From Atopobium massiliense (GTDB taxonomy: Bacteria > Actinomycetota > Coriobacteriia > Coriobacteriales > Atopobiaceae): a stretch of 64,000 nt of DNA. The notes under the pieces are model-generated. The model was given only the letters and a program-made list of their open reading frames with translations, ran no database searches and was not told the DNA's origin. Below, in pieces: positions 8,195 to 18,900 of the stretch. A program made the position numbers and the translations under genes. Location of the stretch: NCBI GenBank assembly GCA_900343135.1, contig OPYK01000005.1:85136-149135 (forward strand), in the 5' to 3' direction. The stretch's first letter is position 1; the number at the start of each line of letters is the position of its first letter.

Positions 8195-11100
8195 ATGTAC
8201 TCAGTATCATCATATGTAACCTTACCTGTTTTAGAAGGCGATCAGGCTCCCTGTGACGAAGGCGCAGCATGTGCATCTGATGCATCTGCCACGTTACCTG
8301 CTATTACGTCATTTGTCGATGCAGTTAAGAGCGCAGCGCGCACACATGAGCGTGTTGTAGTACTTGCGCAAACACCCGCCGAGCACGCTATGCTCAAACA
8401 CTGTATTGCGGCTGCGGCTGGCGCAGCATGTGGCATAAGCGTTGTATCGTTGAGATCGTGGCTGAGCTCTACCTGGGATACCTGGGGCGATGGTCGCACG
8501 GTTATTACGCCAGCTGCGCGCTATCTTGCCTTGGTACGCGTGCTTGAGCGTGTGCATAAAACAGGTGTAGTGGCAACCGGTGCTAATACTGGTACTGATG
8601 GAGATGCCGCCGCTGCAGCTGGCGCTGATGTTGCTAGCGAAGATGCAGCTACTAATACCTCGACTGCCGCGTGCTACAACGTGGTGTATAACGATGTTGC
8701 ACTTAGCAACGATGCACCCGCAGGTGCACTTGAATTTGCTGGTAGTCATAGCATAACTCCTGGTATTGTGTCTATCATGGCGCGCATGATGGAGCGCGCA
8801 TGTGCATACATACCGCCTTCAACCAGTGCCGATACGCCCTATGTGCAGTGGGTGGCACTTGTTGCACAAACGTATTGCAATTACATACATACGCGCGGAT
8901 TTATTGAGCCTACAATGCTTGTCGGCGAACTTGAGGCAACACTTTCACCCTCCTTTTCGTATCCCGCGTTTGTTGTGTGGGGCGATATGGCAACTTGTGC
9001 GTTGTCTGCGTTCGATATTCATACATATAACTGGCTTAGCACCAAGCGTAGCATTACGTTTGTGCATCCGTATTCAGGTGAGGTTTCGCTGTGGCGCGCG
9101 CGCAATGCGTGGTGTGGGCCCAGCAGCGATGCTGCAAACGCACACAATGAAGCAGATATGTTTTGTGCGTATCGCCAGCACTATGGCCTATCTCGTGAGC
9201 TTGATGCAGTCCGCGCGGCAATTTTTACCGGTCGTGTTATACGCGATGAGCGCGCTGGTGATGTAGACGTGCTGCATGCTGCGGCGTCGCTCAGTGTGGC
9301 TGAGCTTATACGCCGCAAAGTAGCCACCTTATGTGATGAGGCGGGCTGTCGTAGCATTACGGTGAGCTGTTCTAATCCATACCGCATGTTCCAAAGCCTT
9401 GCACCTAAATTGTATGCGCAGCGCTGTAATGTACGTGCGTTTGTGCAGCTTCCGCTTTCGCGCGTTGCATGTGTGCCCATTATTCTGAGTTTTATGCGCA
9501 GTGTTATATCCCTTTATGAGTTGCAGCAATCCTGGCCACAAGCTACGCAGGTAGATGATGCTACGTTTGTTGCGCTTGGTGATATGTCGTGGTGGCCACC
9601 AGCCGAACTCACCGACTTTTTAACCTGTCAGGTTGCGCAGATGAATGTTGCCAATGCCTATAGGCTTAATACCATGTGGCGTCAAAACCGCCTGCTTACG
9701 CCCGAGCTTGTGTTAACGCACCTTATGTCTAAAACGTTTGTTTCAGAACCTACCATACAGTTTGTGCGCAATCTTTTAAAAGGTAGGCTGTATGCTGCAC
9801 TTCAACAGCTTGCCTGTGTGTTTGAGAGTTATACACCTCAAAAAGACTGCGTGCCCGATGAACACAACGGTGATATTGAGCTTGGGGAAAGCATGCGCAA
9901 TGCCTTCTCAGAAGAGCTTACGCGCACCGCACTTTCGGCGCTTGTTCAGGCTGCACAAGGTGTAACGCGCTGGCATACTATTGATGATATACGCGCAGGT
10001 GTAGGTGTAGACGCAGGCGTTGCAGACAGCCAGCGTACAAAAAAACAATCACCAACACCATTGCAAATTTGTGCACTTATGCGCCATCAATTCGATTTGC
10101 TCGAAAAGCTTACCTGTGAGCAGAGCGTGCACTGTGTGCCACAGCTGAGCTGCAGCAATGCACGTGCAACAGTTCAGCTCTGCACCATAACGCAAGCAGC
10201 ACAAGCACCTGCGCAAAGTGTAGATGCTGTTATTATTGCCGATTCTACAAGCGCACAAAGTCCCATTACCACAAATGAGCAGCAAGATGTGCGCACCCTC
10301 AATGAGCTGCATATTGAGCGCATGCCTGAACCGTTGGTAACTGCTCGCTATGCGTTTTTGCGCCTGTTGCATACAGCACGCACCCATGTGAGCGTTGAGC
10401 GCGAGCTGCTTATGAGCGATGCAAGTACCATGTATCCCTCGGTTATGACTATCGATTTATTGGCATGCTATGGTCTTGAGAATGACAAACCAAAAGACGA
10501 AAAATCAAAAGACGACACGCCCCGCTCCTTGCCCACGTATGCACTCTCCGAAAAAGATGTGCTCAGCTGCATTGATGCTGCCTTGTGTGATGGCGCGTCC
10601 ACGCGGCAGGTAACTGAAGAAGAAGTTGATTATGCAGGTCATCTTGCACAAGAAAACTATCCGCTTCTTAACATGCATTCGCAGGGGTCGATGGTGCCAC
10701 AGCATGAGTTTATATTGAGCGCGTCGCAAATTGAAGAATATTTGCACTGCCCGTATAGCTGGTTTTATAGCAGGCACATTCCGCCAGCGCGGATTGATGC
10801 TGAGTTTTCATTTCCCGAAACAGGCACCTTTGTACATGGCATACTCGAAACACTCCATCGCAAGCTCTACGAAGACGCGGTACCAGCGCAGGTATTTACC
10901 AAAACAAGTACGCCTGCAAGCATGCCCTATTACAGTGCCACGGCACGCATTACCGAAGACACATGTGCTTTGGCACAGGCCTTATTTGAAACGCTCTGGC
11001 AGCAGCGGTTGCACGCGCAGTATCGCAAACGTAGTGGTAAAGAGCTTATGCGCAGCCAGGCATACATTCCGCACACTGTGCAGGATAAACGCTTGCTCGA

Positions 11101-11842
11101 TGAAGTGCACGATAATGTGCGTGGTTTTTTGAAGTTTGAAGCGGGGCGCTTGTGTGGTTTTTCGCCCACGTTTTTTGAATGGCGATTTGGTAAAGGCGAT
11201 GGCTTAGTGCGCTATGCAGGCATGTATGTTGCAGGCTCGATAGACCGCGTTGATATCGACGATAAGGGACGCATGCTTATTATCGATTACAAATACAAAA
11301 ATCCCGATAAGCTCGATGATTATGTACCCTTGAGCTCTGAGGCGGCAAAGGTTGTACAAGAAACCCTGCAGGTAAGCGACATCGACCTGCCGCGCTACGT
11401 GCAAACACTTATGTATGCTCAGATTATTCGGCGTAGCTATGCGAACTGTCGCCTTGCTAACGGCAGCCCTATTACTATTGCAGGTGCGTTGTATGTGTCG
11501 GCTCAGCGGTCTTCGTCGCGCGACTACACCATACGAGGTGCTATTCTTGAGGACTTTGAGGCGCGTGTGTTTGGAGATAGTGCCCTTATGACCCATGATA
11601 AAACGTGTGCGCGTATGGTTGTGCCAAAGGACTTGTATTACGAAAAAACAGGCGCATATGGCATGAACGCGCTTCTCGATTATGTAGAAGATTGCATTGA
11701 ACAGCGCATGTCTGCGCTGGTAGAAGGCACCATTGCGCCTGCCGATATAAGCCTTAAGCACCAAAAAGATTGTCGCGTGTGTGCGAGCGCAGCGAGCATT
11801 GGCCGCGTGCTTTATTGCACACCCGCAGCATCGCTGCAGTAA
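8195..11842 (+). CDS. addB: AddB-like PD-(D/E)XK nuclease of a RecBCD-type double-strand-break repair complex
   Basis: Large partner of the AddA-like helicase encoded next. The C-terminal third carries a RecB-family nuclease core: FVHGILETLH, then SIDRVDIDDKG and the catalytic IIDYKYK. A cysteine in YLHCPYSWFY and a C-terminal CRVC pair could form the AddB iron-sulfur cluster that brackets the nuclease, but the fourth Cys is spaced unusually (12 residues after the pair). The N-terminal helicase-like half lacks a recognisable Walker A motif. ATG 8195 (AAAGGGG four bases upstream) is preferred to the in-frame ATG 8117. Low-complexity Ala/Thr/Asp insertions occur near residues 130-170. It ends 13 bases before the addA-like start. 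Confidence 0.82.
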   Translation: MYSVSSYVTLPVLEGDQAPCDEGAACASDASATLPAITSFVDAVKSAARTHERVVVLAQTPAEHAMLKHCIAAAAGAACGISVVSLRSWLSSTWDTWGDGRTVITPAARYLALVRVLERVHKTGVVATGANTGTDGDAAAAAGADVASEDAATNTSTAACYNVVYNDVALSNDAPAGALEFAGSHSITPGIVSIMARMMERACAYIPPSTSADTPYVQWVALVAQTYCNYIHTRGFIEPTMLVGELEATLSPSFSYPAFVVWGDMATCALSAFDIHTYNWLSTKRSITFVHPYSGEVSLWRARNAWCGPSSDAANAHNEADMFCAYRQHYGLSRELDAVRAAIFTGRVIRDERAGDVDVLHAAASLSVAELIRRKVATLCDEAGCRSITVSCSNPYRMFQSLAPKLYAQRCNVRAFVQLPLSRVACVPIILSFMRSVISLYELQQSWPQATQVDDATFVALGDMSWWPPAELTDFLTCQVAQMNVANAYRLNTMWRQNRLLTPELVLTHLMSKTFVSEPTIQFVRNLLKGRLYAALQQLACVFESYTPQKDCVPDEHNGDIELGESMRNAFSEELTRTALSALVQAAQGVTRWHTIDDIRAGVGVDAGVADSQRTKKQSPTPLQICALMRHQFDLLEKLTCEQSVHCVPQLSCSNARATVQLCTITQAAQAPAQSVDAVIIADSTSAQSPITTNEQQDVRTLNELHIERMPEPLVTARYAFLRLLHTARTHVSVERELLMSDASTMYPSVMTIDLLACYGLENDKPKDEKSKDDTPRSLPTYALSEKDVLSCIDAALCDGASTRQVTEEEVDYAGHLAQENYPLLNMHSQGSMVPQHEFILSASQIEEYLHCPYSWFYSRHIPPARIDAEFSFPETGTFVHGILETLHRKLYEDAVPAQVFTKTSTPASMPYYSATARITEDTCALAQALFETLWQQRLHAQYRKRSGKELMRSQAYIPHTVQDKRLLDEVHDNVRGFLKFEAGRLCGFSPTFFEWRFGKGDGLVRYAGMYVAGSIDRVDIDDKGRMLIIDYKYKNPDKLDDYVPLSSEAAKVVQETLQVSDIDLPRYVQTLMYAQIIRRSYANCRLANGSPITIAGALYVSAQRSSSRDYTIRGAILEDFEARVFGDSALMTHDKTCARMVVPKDLYYEKTGAYGMNALLDYVEDCIEQRMSALVEGTIAPADISLKHQKDCRVCASAASIGRVLYCTPAASLQ

Positions 11843-11855
11843 GGAAGTGCACTAC

Positions 11856-14800
11856 ATGGAAACTAGCACAAACGCAATCAAAAGTTCCTCACAAGCCGCC
11901 GCACAAGGTGCATCCGCGGCTCACACCATTCTTTGCAACGCAGGACTCAATGATAACCAGGCACGTATTGCCGAAATGCTTAGCTCGCCTGTGTTTGTAG
12001 AAGCGGGCGCGGGCTCAGGCAAAACGTTTACCCTTACGCAGCGCATTGTGTGGGCGCTTACCAAAGGCTCGCTTGATGCCAACCACGCATACATAACCGA
12101 TCTTTCGCAGGCGCTCATTATTACGTTTACACATGCCGCCGCACGCAGCATTAAAGAAAAAACGCGCGAGGCGCTGCGCCGTGCGGGTATGCACGCACAG
12201 GCGCTGCAGGTAGATGAAGCATGGATTTCTACCATACACGGTATGTGTTTTCGCTTAATTAAGCTGTATGCCCTTGAGCTGGGTATCGATCCAAATTCGG
12301 CGATAGTGTCCAATACTAATAGCGAGTACTTGCTGCACCAGGCGTTTAACGACGTTATGCGTTCCATTATGGATAGTGACCATCGCGAGCAGGCGATTTG
12401 CGATTTGCTCGCGATGTATCCGCTCAAAGACAAACGCACAGCCGATATTGGCGCGCAATCGGTGGATAACACCGTTACGCTGTACGAACTTATATACGGA
12501 ATAATAACCAAGCTGCGTATGCAGCCTGGTGGCATAAGCGCCGAGCCAATGATATTTGAGCATATTGATGGTGCGCATGAAATGCCGATGCCTTCGTTAG
12601 ATTACCTTATTGAGATGCTCACGCAGTTAAACGAGATAAATCCTAAACGCACACCAACGCAGGTAGCAAACGCAGATGCCTGCGCGCGCCAGCTTGAGAA
12701 TTGTATGCGTGCGAAGTGTGAGTGGCGTGATATGTGCCGCTCAGATTACATGAAGGTATGTGCGCTTTTGAGTGGTATTACGCACGGGCTTGGCAGTAAA
12801 AGCGTTCCAAAAGAAATGAAAGCCTGCATGACTGCCATTCAAACATATACACAAACCTGGACAAACACGCTTCTGCTCCGGCAGATGAGTCCTGTTACTC
12901 GCGCATGTATTACCATTGCCCAAAAGGTAAACAGCCGCTATGCAGCGTACAAACGAAATGCGTGTCTTCTTGATAACGACGATTTAATTATCGAAGCTCT
13001 ACGGCTGCTTTCCACCTATCCTGCTGTTGCTCAAGAACTCTCACGCCGCTTTAAGCTTGTTATGGTAGACGAGTTTCAGGACACCGATGAGGCGCAGCTT
13101 AGTCTTATTTCGCGTCTGTCGAATAATGGCGAGCATTTAGCCACAGTAGGCGATGCTCAGCAATCGATTTATAAGTTTCGCGGCGCCGATGTGAGTGTGT
13201 TTATTGGTCGAGGTAAACAGGTTGACCAAACATATCACGTAAAACTTGATGAAAATTTCCGTAGTCACGAAGCCATTCTTGCGTTTGTTGAAGCTATTTT
13301 TGCGCCTACGTGCGGTGGTGGTGCTGGTGACTCTACGGATGCTGCTGCACCGAGCGCCGGGCGTCCCATTATGAAAAGCTTTATGCCGCTTCATGTAACA
13401 AAAGATCGCCACGATGCTATGAATGATGCTGCGCTGCGGGGTTTCCCGCGTATTGACGTAGAAGTGCTGCATAAAACTGGCAACGCAAGCTATAAAGGGT
13501 GTACCGCCGCCATGGTAGCTTCGCGCATTAAAGAATATGCAGATAGGGGACATAGGTATTCTGATGTAGCGCTGCTTATGCGAAGCATGACTTCTGCCAG
13601 CGTATATGTAGATGCCATGCGAAGCCTTGGTATTCCCGTTGTGGTAAGTGGTGGCTCTGGTTTTGTTACCACCACCGAAGTAGGCATTGTAGCTGCGCTT
13701 CTTCGGGTGCTTGCTAACCCTGCACAAGACGACAGGGGTCTGCGTACGCTGCTTCTTTCAGACATGTTTGGCCTTGATGACAACGACATGATTAACCTTG
13801 CAAGTATGCAGTGCGATCGCGCATGCGACGCTGCTCGTGATACCAGCAACGCAGCTCAGCCTGCCACGTTTATATCGAAGCGCCCAGCGTTCCGCGGGCT
13901 TGAATGCATGATTGAGAGTGATTCATTCATATTTGGTCATGTATATTCAAAGCGCGTGCAACGTGCGCACGATATTTTAATTGGTGCGCGGCATGCACTT
14001 GCCGCATATACACCAAGTGAGGCGTGCTTGCGTGTGATTGAGCAGTCGGGCTGGCTTGAGCGTCTAAGCGCGCGTGGATCTGAAGGCCAGGCGATAATAG
14101 CCAACATCCTTGCAGCTATTCGCTATATTGATGAGCTGTGTACAACAATGGGTTTGGGCATTGCTCGCGCGTCACGTGAGTTTGATTTGTGGCGTGCGTC
14201 AGCACGCATTTCGCCCTTTACGCTTGCCTCAGATAAGAGCGATTTTGTTCGTGTTATGACCATTCACAGCTCAAAGGGTTTGGAGTTTCCGGTTGTGGTG
14301 CTTGCAGATTGGGCACCGGGTCGCAAACGCACCCCCTCCCTTCTTTTTGAAAAACAAGATAATACCAGCGCAAACGCAGCAGACAGGATAAACGATAGCG
14401 CTCAGACGCAGCCGCAAGCACAGCCGCTAACGCCGCGCGTTCTTGTAATGCCAAAAAAGCGCGCTGATATGCCGGGTGCGTGTGAATATGACGTTTCGAC
14501 GCTGTGCGACGCGGATACGCCAAGCGCCGCTGTGCAACACCTTGTGCATAGAGAACACGAGCGTGATGCCGAAGAAGCAGCGCGTTTGCTGTATGTTGGT
14601 CTTACGCGTGCGCGTGAGTGTTTGGTGCTTTGCCTTTCCGATCATGAAAGCAAAAACAAAGATGGTGATATACCACTTGAGGAGCAGGTGTACACCGCGC
14701 TATTTGGCAGCACGCGTTTTGAGCCCGGCGATTATACCTGCACGTTTGCTGCGCGCTATGCGCAGCGCAGTCGCGAGGATGTTGCCGCAGGTATAGAGCC

Positions 14801-15854
14801 GAAATCTGCAAAAACATACGATATGCGCGTGCGTGTGTGTGCATGTTCAAAAAACAAAGAAACGAAGCAAATTGCTGTTGTAGCTGGCGAAGCATACGAA
14901 ACGCTCAACGCTACGTTATTTGATGACGATGCTGCGATATGTGCAGCAAGCACGCTGTTTGTGCCATGTGTGCAGCCATCGTGTGCAGGTGGTGCAGCAA
15001 AGCCTGCAGCAGGAAGCGACGCTGCAGGCGCCGATGCGCAGGGCGCACAACAGGTCACATGTCCTGCGCGCCAACGCTTTGCGCTGTATACCTATCCAGA
15101 GGCTCAGCCTCTGCATATGAGTTTTGGTCGCGCACAGGAGGGCGTGTACAGTTATTCGTATATGCAGCACTATGACGCAACGCATCCAGCGAGCGCTCCT
15201 GCAGATGCATGTGCAGATACCGCTACCGATAACGCTGCCGATAAACCCGCAGGTAAACCTGGTGATATGCCTGCAGCGCCGCTCGCCGCCGCGCCCAAAT
15301 CTACAGCCACAGCGCCCACGCCCAAAGCTGCCCGTGTTCTTGCCGGCGATGCTACACCTGCTACAAACTTTGGTAGTGCGTTTCATCAACTGGCTCAACT
15401 TATGGTCGAAGAAAACGCGTATCCATCTGAACTGCGTTTTGCTGCCGTGTGCAGGCGCTGGTGCATACCTTCAAAAAGCGCTGCGCGCTTGCGCGAGGCT
15501 CTTCAGCGCTGGTATACGTCTTCCATTCGCAAAGAGGCGCTTTCGTATCCTTCTTGCGCCGCTGAGCTCGATTTTATCTATCACTATAAAACGGTGTATG
15601 GCGATGTTATCGAAGGTGCGTTTGACCTTCTTGCATACGACGATGCGGCACATAAAGCGCTGTTAATCGACTACAAAACAGGTGATGCGAATTTGCCGTA
15701 CGACGAGGTTTATGCGCGTCACAAACGTCAAGCTCATGTGTATTACAACGTGTTGCGTGCGCGTGGGTTTACAACCATTACCTGCGCATTTGTTTGTGTG
15801 GAGCGCGAAACTAACGACGGGCAACCACTCGTGGTATATTATCAATTCTCGTAA
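11856..15854 (+). CDS. addA: AddA-like UvrD-family helicase-nuclease
   Basis: Superfamily 1A helicase with a fused C-terminal nuclease, the motor of an AddAB-type complex that resects double-strand breaks. Walker A is EAGAGSGKTFTL (about residues 49-60), Walker B is MVDEFQDTDEAQ, motif V-VI includes HSSKGLEFPVV and YVGLTRARE, and the nuclease motif near the C-terminus is LIDYKTGDA with an upstream GAFDLLAYDD. ATG 11856 is preferred to the in-frame 11781 because AAGGAAG at 11841-11847 precedes it and overlaps the addB stop. Poorly conserved Ala/Asp/Pro-rich insertions (about 835-870 and 1110-1170) lengthen it to 1,332 residues. No Chi-recognition site can be assigned from sequence. Confidence 0.87.
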   Translation: METSTNAIKSSSQAAAQGASAAHTILCNAGLNDNQARIAEMLSSPVFVEAGAGSGKTFTLTQRIVWALTKGSLDANHAYITDLSQALIITFTHAAARSIKEKTREALRRAGMHAQALQVDEAWISTIHGMCFRLIKLYALELGIDPNSAIVSNTNSEYLLHQAFNDVMRSIMDSDHREQAICDLLAMYPLKDKRTADIGAQSVDNTVTLYELIYGIITKLRMQPGGISAEPMIFEHIDGAHEMPMPSLDYLIEMLTQLNEINPKRTPTQVANADACARQLENCMRAKCEWRDMCRSDYMKVCALLSGITHGLGSKSVPKEMKACMTAIQTYTQTWTNTLLLRQMSPVTRACITIAQKVNSRYAAYKRNACLLDNDDLIIEALRLLSTYPAVAQELSRRFKLVMVDEFQDTDEAQLSLISRLSNNGEHLATVGDAQQSIYKFRGADVSVFIGRGKQVDQTYHVKLDENFRSHEAILAFVEAIFAPTCGGGAGDSTDAAAPSAGRPIMKSFMPLHVTKDRHDAMNDAALRGFPRIDVEVLHKTGNASYKGCTAAMVASRIKEYADRGHRYSDVALLMRSMTSASVYVDAMRSLGIPVVVSGGSGFVTTTEVGIVAALLRVLANPAQDDRGLRTLLLSDMFGLDDNDMINLASMQCDRACDAARDTSNAAQPATFISKRPAFRGLECMIESDSFIFGHVYSKRVQRAHDILIGARHALAAYTPSEACLRVIEQSGWLERLSARGSEGQAIIANILAAIRYIDELCTTMGLGIARASREFDLWRASARISPFTLASDKSDFVRVMTIHSSKGLEFPVVVLADWAPGRKRTPSLLFEKQDNTSANAADRINDSAQTQPQAQPLTPRVLVMPKKRADMPGACEYDVSTLCDADTPSAAVQHLVHREHERDAEEAARLLYVGLTRARECLVLCLSDHESKNKDGDIPLEEQVYTALFGSTRFEPGDYTCTFAARYAQRSREDVAAGIEPKSAKTYDMRVRVCACSKNKETKQIAVVAGEAYETLNATLFDDDAAICAASTLFVPCVQPSCAGGAAKPAAGSDAAGADAQGAQQVTCPARQRFALYTYPEAQPLHMSFGRAQEGVYSYSYMQHYDATHPASAPADACADTATDNAADKPAGKPGDMPAAPLAAAPKSTATAPTPKAARVLAGDATPATNFGSAFHQLAQLMVEENAYPSELRFAAVCRRWCIPSKSAARLREALQRWYTSSIRKEALSYPSCAAELDFIYHYKTVYGDVIEGAFDLLAYDDAAHKALLIDYKTGDANLPYDEVYARHKRQAHVYYNVLRARGFTTITCAFVCVERETNDGQPLVVYYQFS

Positions 15855-15927
15855 GTTTGTACGCATAAGGTTTACAATCACGCGCGTGCTGCTCATGCAG
15901 CGCGCACGATGGTTATAAGGAGCAGGC

Positions 15928-18900
15928 ATGCCTTTTGTTCATCTTCATAATCATTCACAGTTTTCGATATTAGATGCTGCAACATCCATACAGCGTATGG
16001 TAAAAGCTGCTGTTGAGCGTAACATGCCCGCACTTGCCCTTACCGATCACGAGTATATGTTTGGTGTGCCCGACTTTGACTTGGCGTGTCGCAGCTACAA
16101 CGATGCGGCTGCCGATATGAAACAGTGGAAGCACGACGTTGAGTGTTTTAAAAAGAAATGGGATAACCCCGAGCCTGCGGCTGATGCTGCGGATGCGCCG
16201 CGCCATGAGCAGGTGCACAGACAGTGGCACGAGGATATGACCATTTGGAATGAAACGCACGATATTGCCAAGGTGCAAGAAAATAAACCGCCGCGCATTA
16301 TCACGCCAATTTTTGGCTGCGAGGTTAACCTTATACCGGATAGTTGTATTGAGCGTGGTACTACGCAAACGCGGTATCACTTGCCCTTGCTCGTAAAAAA
16401 TAACCAGGGCTACCACAACCTTATGAAGTTGGTGTCTGAAGCCTCAAACAAAATGATGTATTATCGTCCGCGCGTTACCCTGGATATGCTGCGTACCTAT
16501 CACGAGGGGCTTATATGCCTCAGCGGCTGCTACCAGGGTGTTATTGCACGCATGGTAGTGCAGCACGCGATGGATGAGGCAGAAGGTTGGGCACGCGCGC
16601 TGCAGGACATTTTTGGCGATGATTTTTATCTCGAACTCCAAGACCACAATATTTCGCTCGACTCGTGGGGCGGCATGACCGAAACCGATATTGCACACAC
16701 CATTTACGACATGGGCAAAAAGCTGGGCATTGCCACGGTTGCAACTAATGACAACCACTATTTTTCGCGCGACGATGTTGAAACGCGTGATTTGTTAAGC
16801 TGCATTTCTGCAGGTACGCACCTTGATGAGTCGTATCAAACCACGCTGCCGGGTTCTGAGTACTACATGAAAACGCAAGAGGAAATGTCCTCGCTGTTTT
16901 CGTGGGCACCCGATGCTATTGAGCAAACCTATGCCATTGCGCAAAAGTGTAATTTTGAGCTCGACTGGACAAACATGTACCTGCCCAAGTTCCCTGGTCT
17001 TCGTGAAGGCGAATCATCGGAAGATCGGTTTCGTGCCGAATGTGAGGCAGGTCTTGCGCGTAAGTATGGCAAGGATTGGGAACATACGGTTATTAACGGC
17101 GTTAATGTAAAGGAACGCTTTGAATATGAGTATGGCGTTATTTGTTTTAAGGGCTTTGCCGATTACTTTTTAATCGTGCAAGAGTACGTGCGCTGGGCAA
17201 AGGAGCACGGTATTGGCGTTGGACCGGGACGTGGTTCGGCGGCAGGTGCTATTGTTGCCTACGCGATGGACATTACTACCTTTGACCCGCTCGAAAACGG
17301 GCTGATGTTTGAGCGTTTTTTGTCGCCCGAGCGTACGGAAATGCCCGATATCGATATGGACTTCGACGATGAGCGCCGCTTGGAAGTGGTGCAGCACGTG
17401 CGTGAGCTGTATGGCTCGGAGCGTGTGTGCCACGTTATTACCTATTCAACCATTAAGGCAAAACAAGCGATTAACGATGCTGCGCGCGTGCTTAATTACC
17501 CTGTTTCGCTGGGACAAAAGTTGTCCAAGATGATCTCAAACGATCCTAAGGTAAAACTTTCTTATGTACTCGAAAAAACCGACGGTAAAGAGGACATGTA
17601 CAACCCCGATTTTTTGAAGGAGTACGAAACAAATGCCGATGAGCGGCGCATCATTGATGCTGCCCGCGCAATCGAAGGCCTTACGCGTGGGGAGGGCGTG
17701 CATGCCTGCGCCGTGCTTATTGCTCCAACACCCGTAAACGATCATGTGCCAACCAAGCTCGATACCAAGGGTGGCGTAGAAATTACGCAGTACGAAGGCC
17801 ATTCGGTGGCGGATATGGGCCTGTTAAAGATGGACTTTTTGGGCTTGCGTACGCTTACAGTTATCTCAAAAACGCTCGAAAATATACGCACGCGCTACCC
17901 CGATTTGTCGTTGATAGACACGTTTTCGCCCACCGTTAAAGCGGCGCTTAAAGAGGGTGCAACCTCGATTGATATCGACCCGGCAAAGATTGATTTTAGC
18001 GATCCTGCCATTTATAAGCTGCTGAGCTCGGGTCATACGGCAGGCGTGTTTCAGGTTGAGTCGGAAGGCATGACGGCAACCATTAAAAATATGAAGCCGC
18101 GCGAGTTTCGCCAAATTGTTGCTCTTATTGCGCTGTATCGCCCCGGTCCTTTGGGTGCAGGTATGGTTACCAGCTACATTAACCGTATGAATGGCCGCGA
18201 GCCTGTTGTGTTTTACGACGACCGCCTTTCGGAGATTTTGGACGAAACCTACGGCACTATTGTGTACCAAGAGCAGGTTATGCAAATTTCGGTAAAGATG
18301 AGCGGCTTTTCGAAGGGCGAAAGCGACTCGCGTATTCGTAAACCGGTGGCAAAAAAGAAGATTGCACTGCTCACAAGTACTATTTTTCACTGGGAAAATG
18401 GTAAAGACGAAACTACCTACGATCACTGGATGGGTGGCGCGAAGGCAAACGGCTACAAAGAAGACGTTGCGCAAAAAATTTGGGACGATGTCCTGGAATT
18501 TGCAAGCTACGCGTTTAACAAGTCGCACTCGGCAGGATACGCCATTTTGGTTATGCAAACGGCCTGGTTAAAGGCACACTTTCCGCGCGAATACATGGCG
18601 TCGGTGCTTACGTCGTACATGGGCAAAACCGATAAAATTACTCACTACATTTCGGCGTGTCACCATGAAGGCATCGATATTTTGCCGCCCGATATTAACG
18701 AATCGCGTCGCGATTTTACTGCAACGGCGCAGGGCGTGCGCTTTGGCTTTGCCGGTATTCGCGGCGTAGGCGAGCAAGTAGGCGAGGCCATTATGCAGGA
18801 ACGTGCAGATCATGGCTCATTTTTGCACCTGCACGATTTTGTTAATCGTAGCGATTCTGCCTGCGCAAATAGGCGCGTCGTTGAGGCGCTCATTAAAGCG

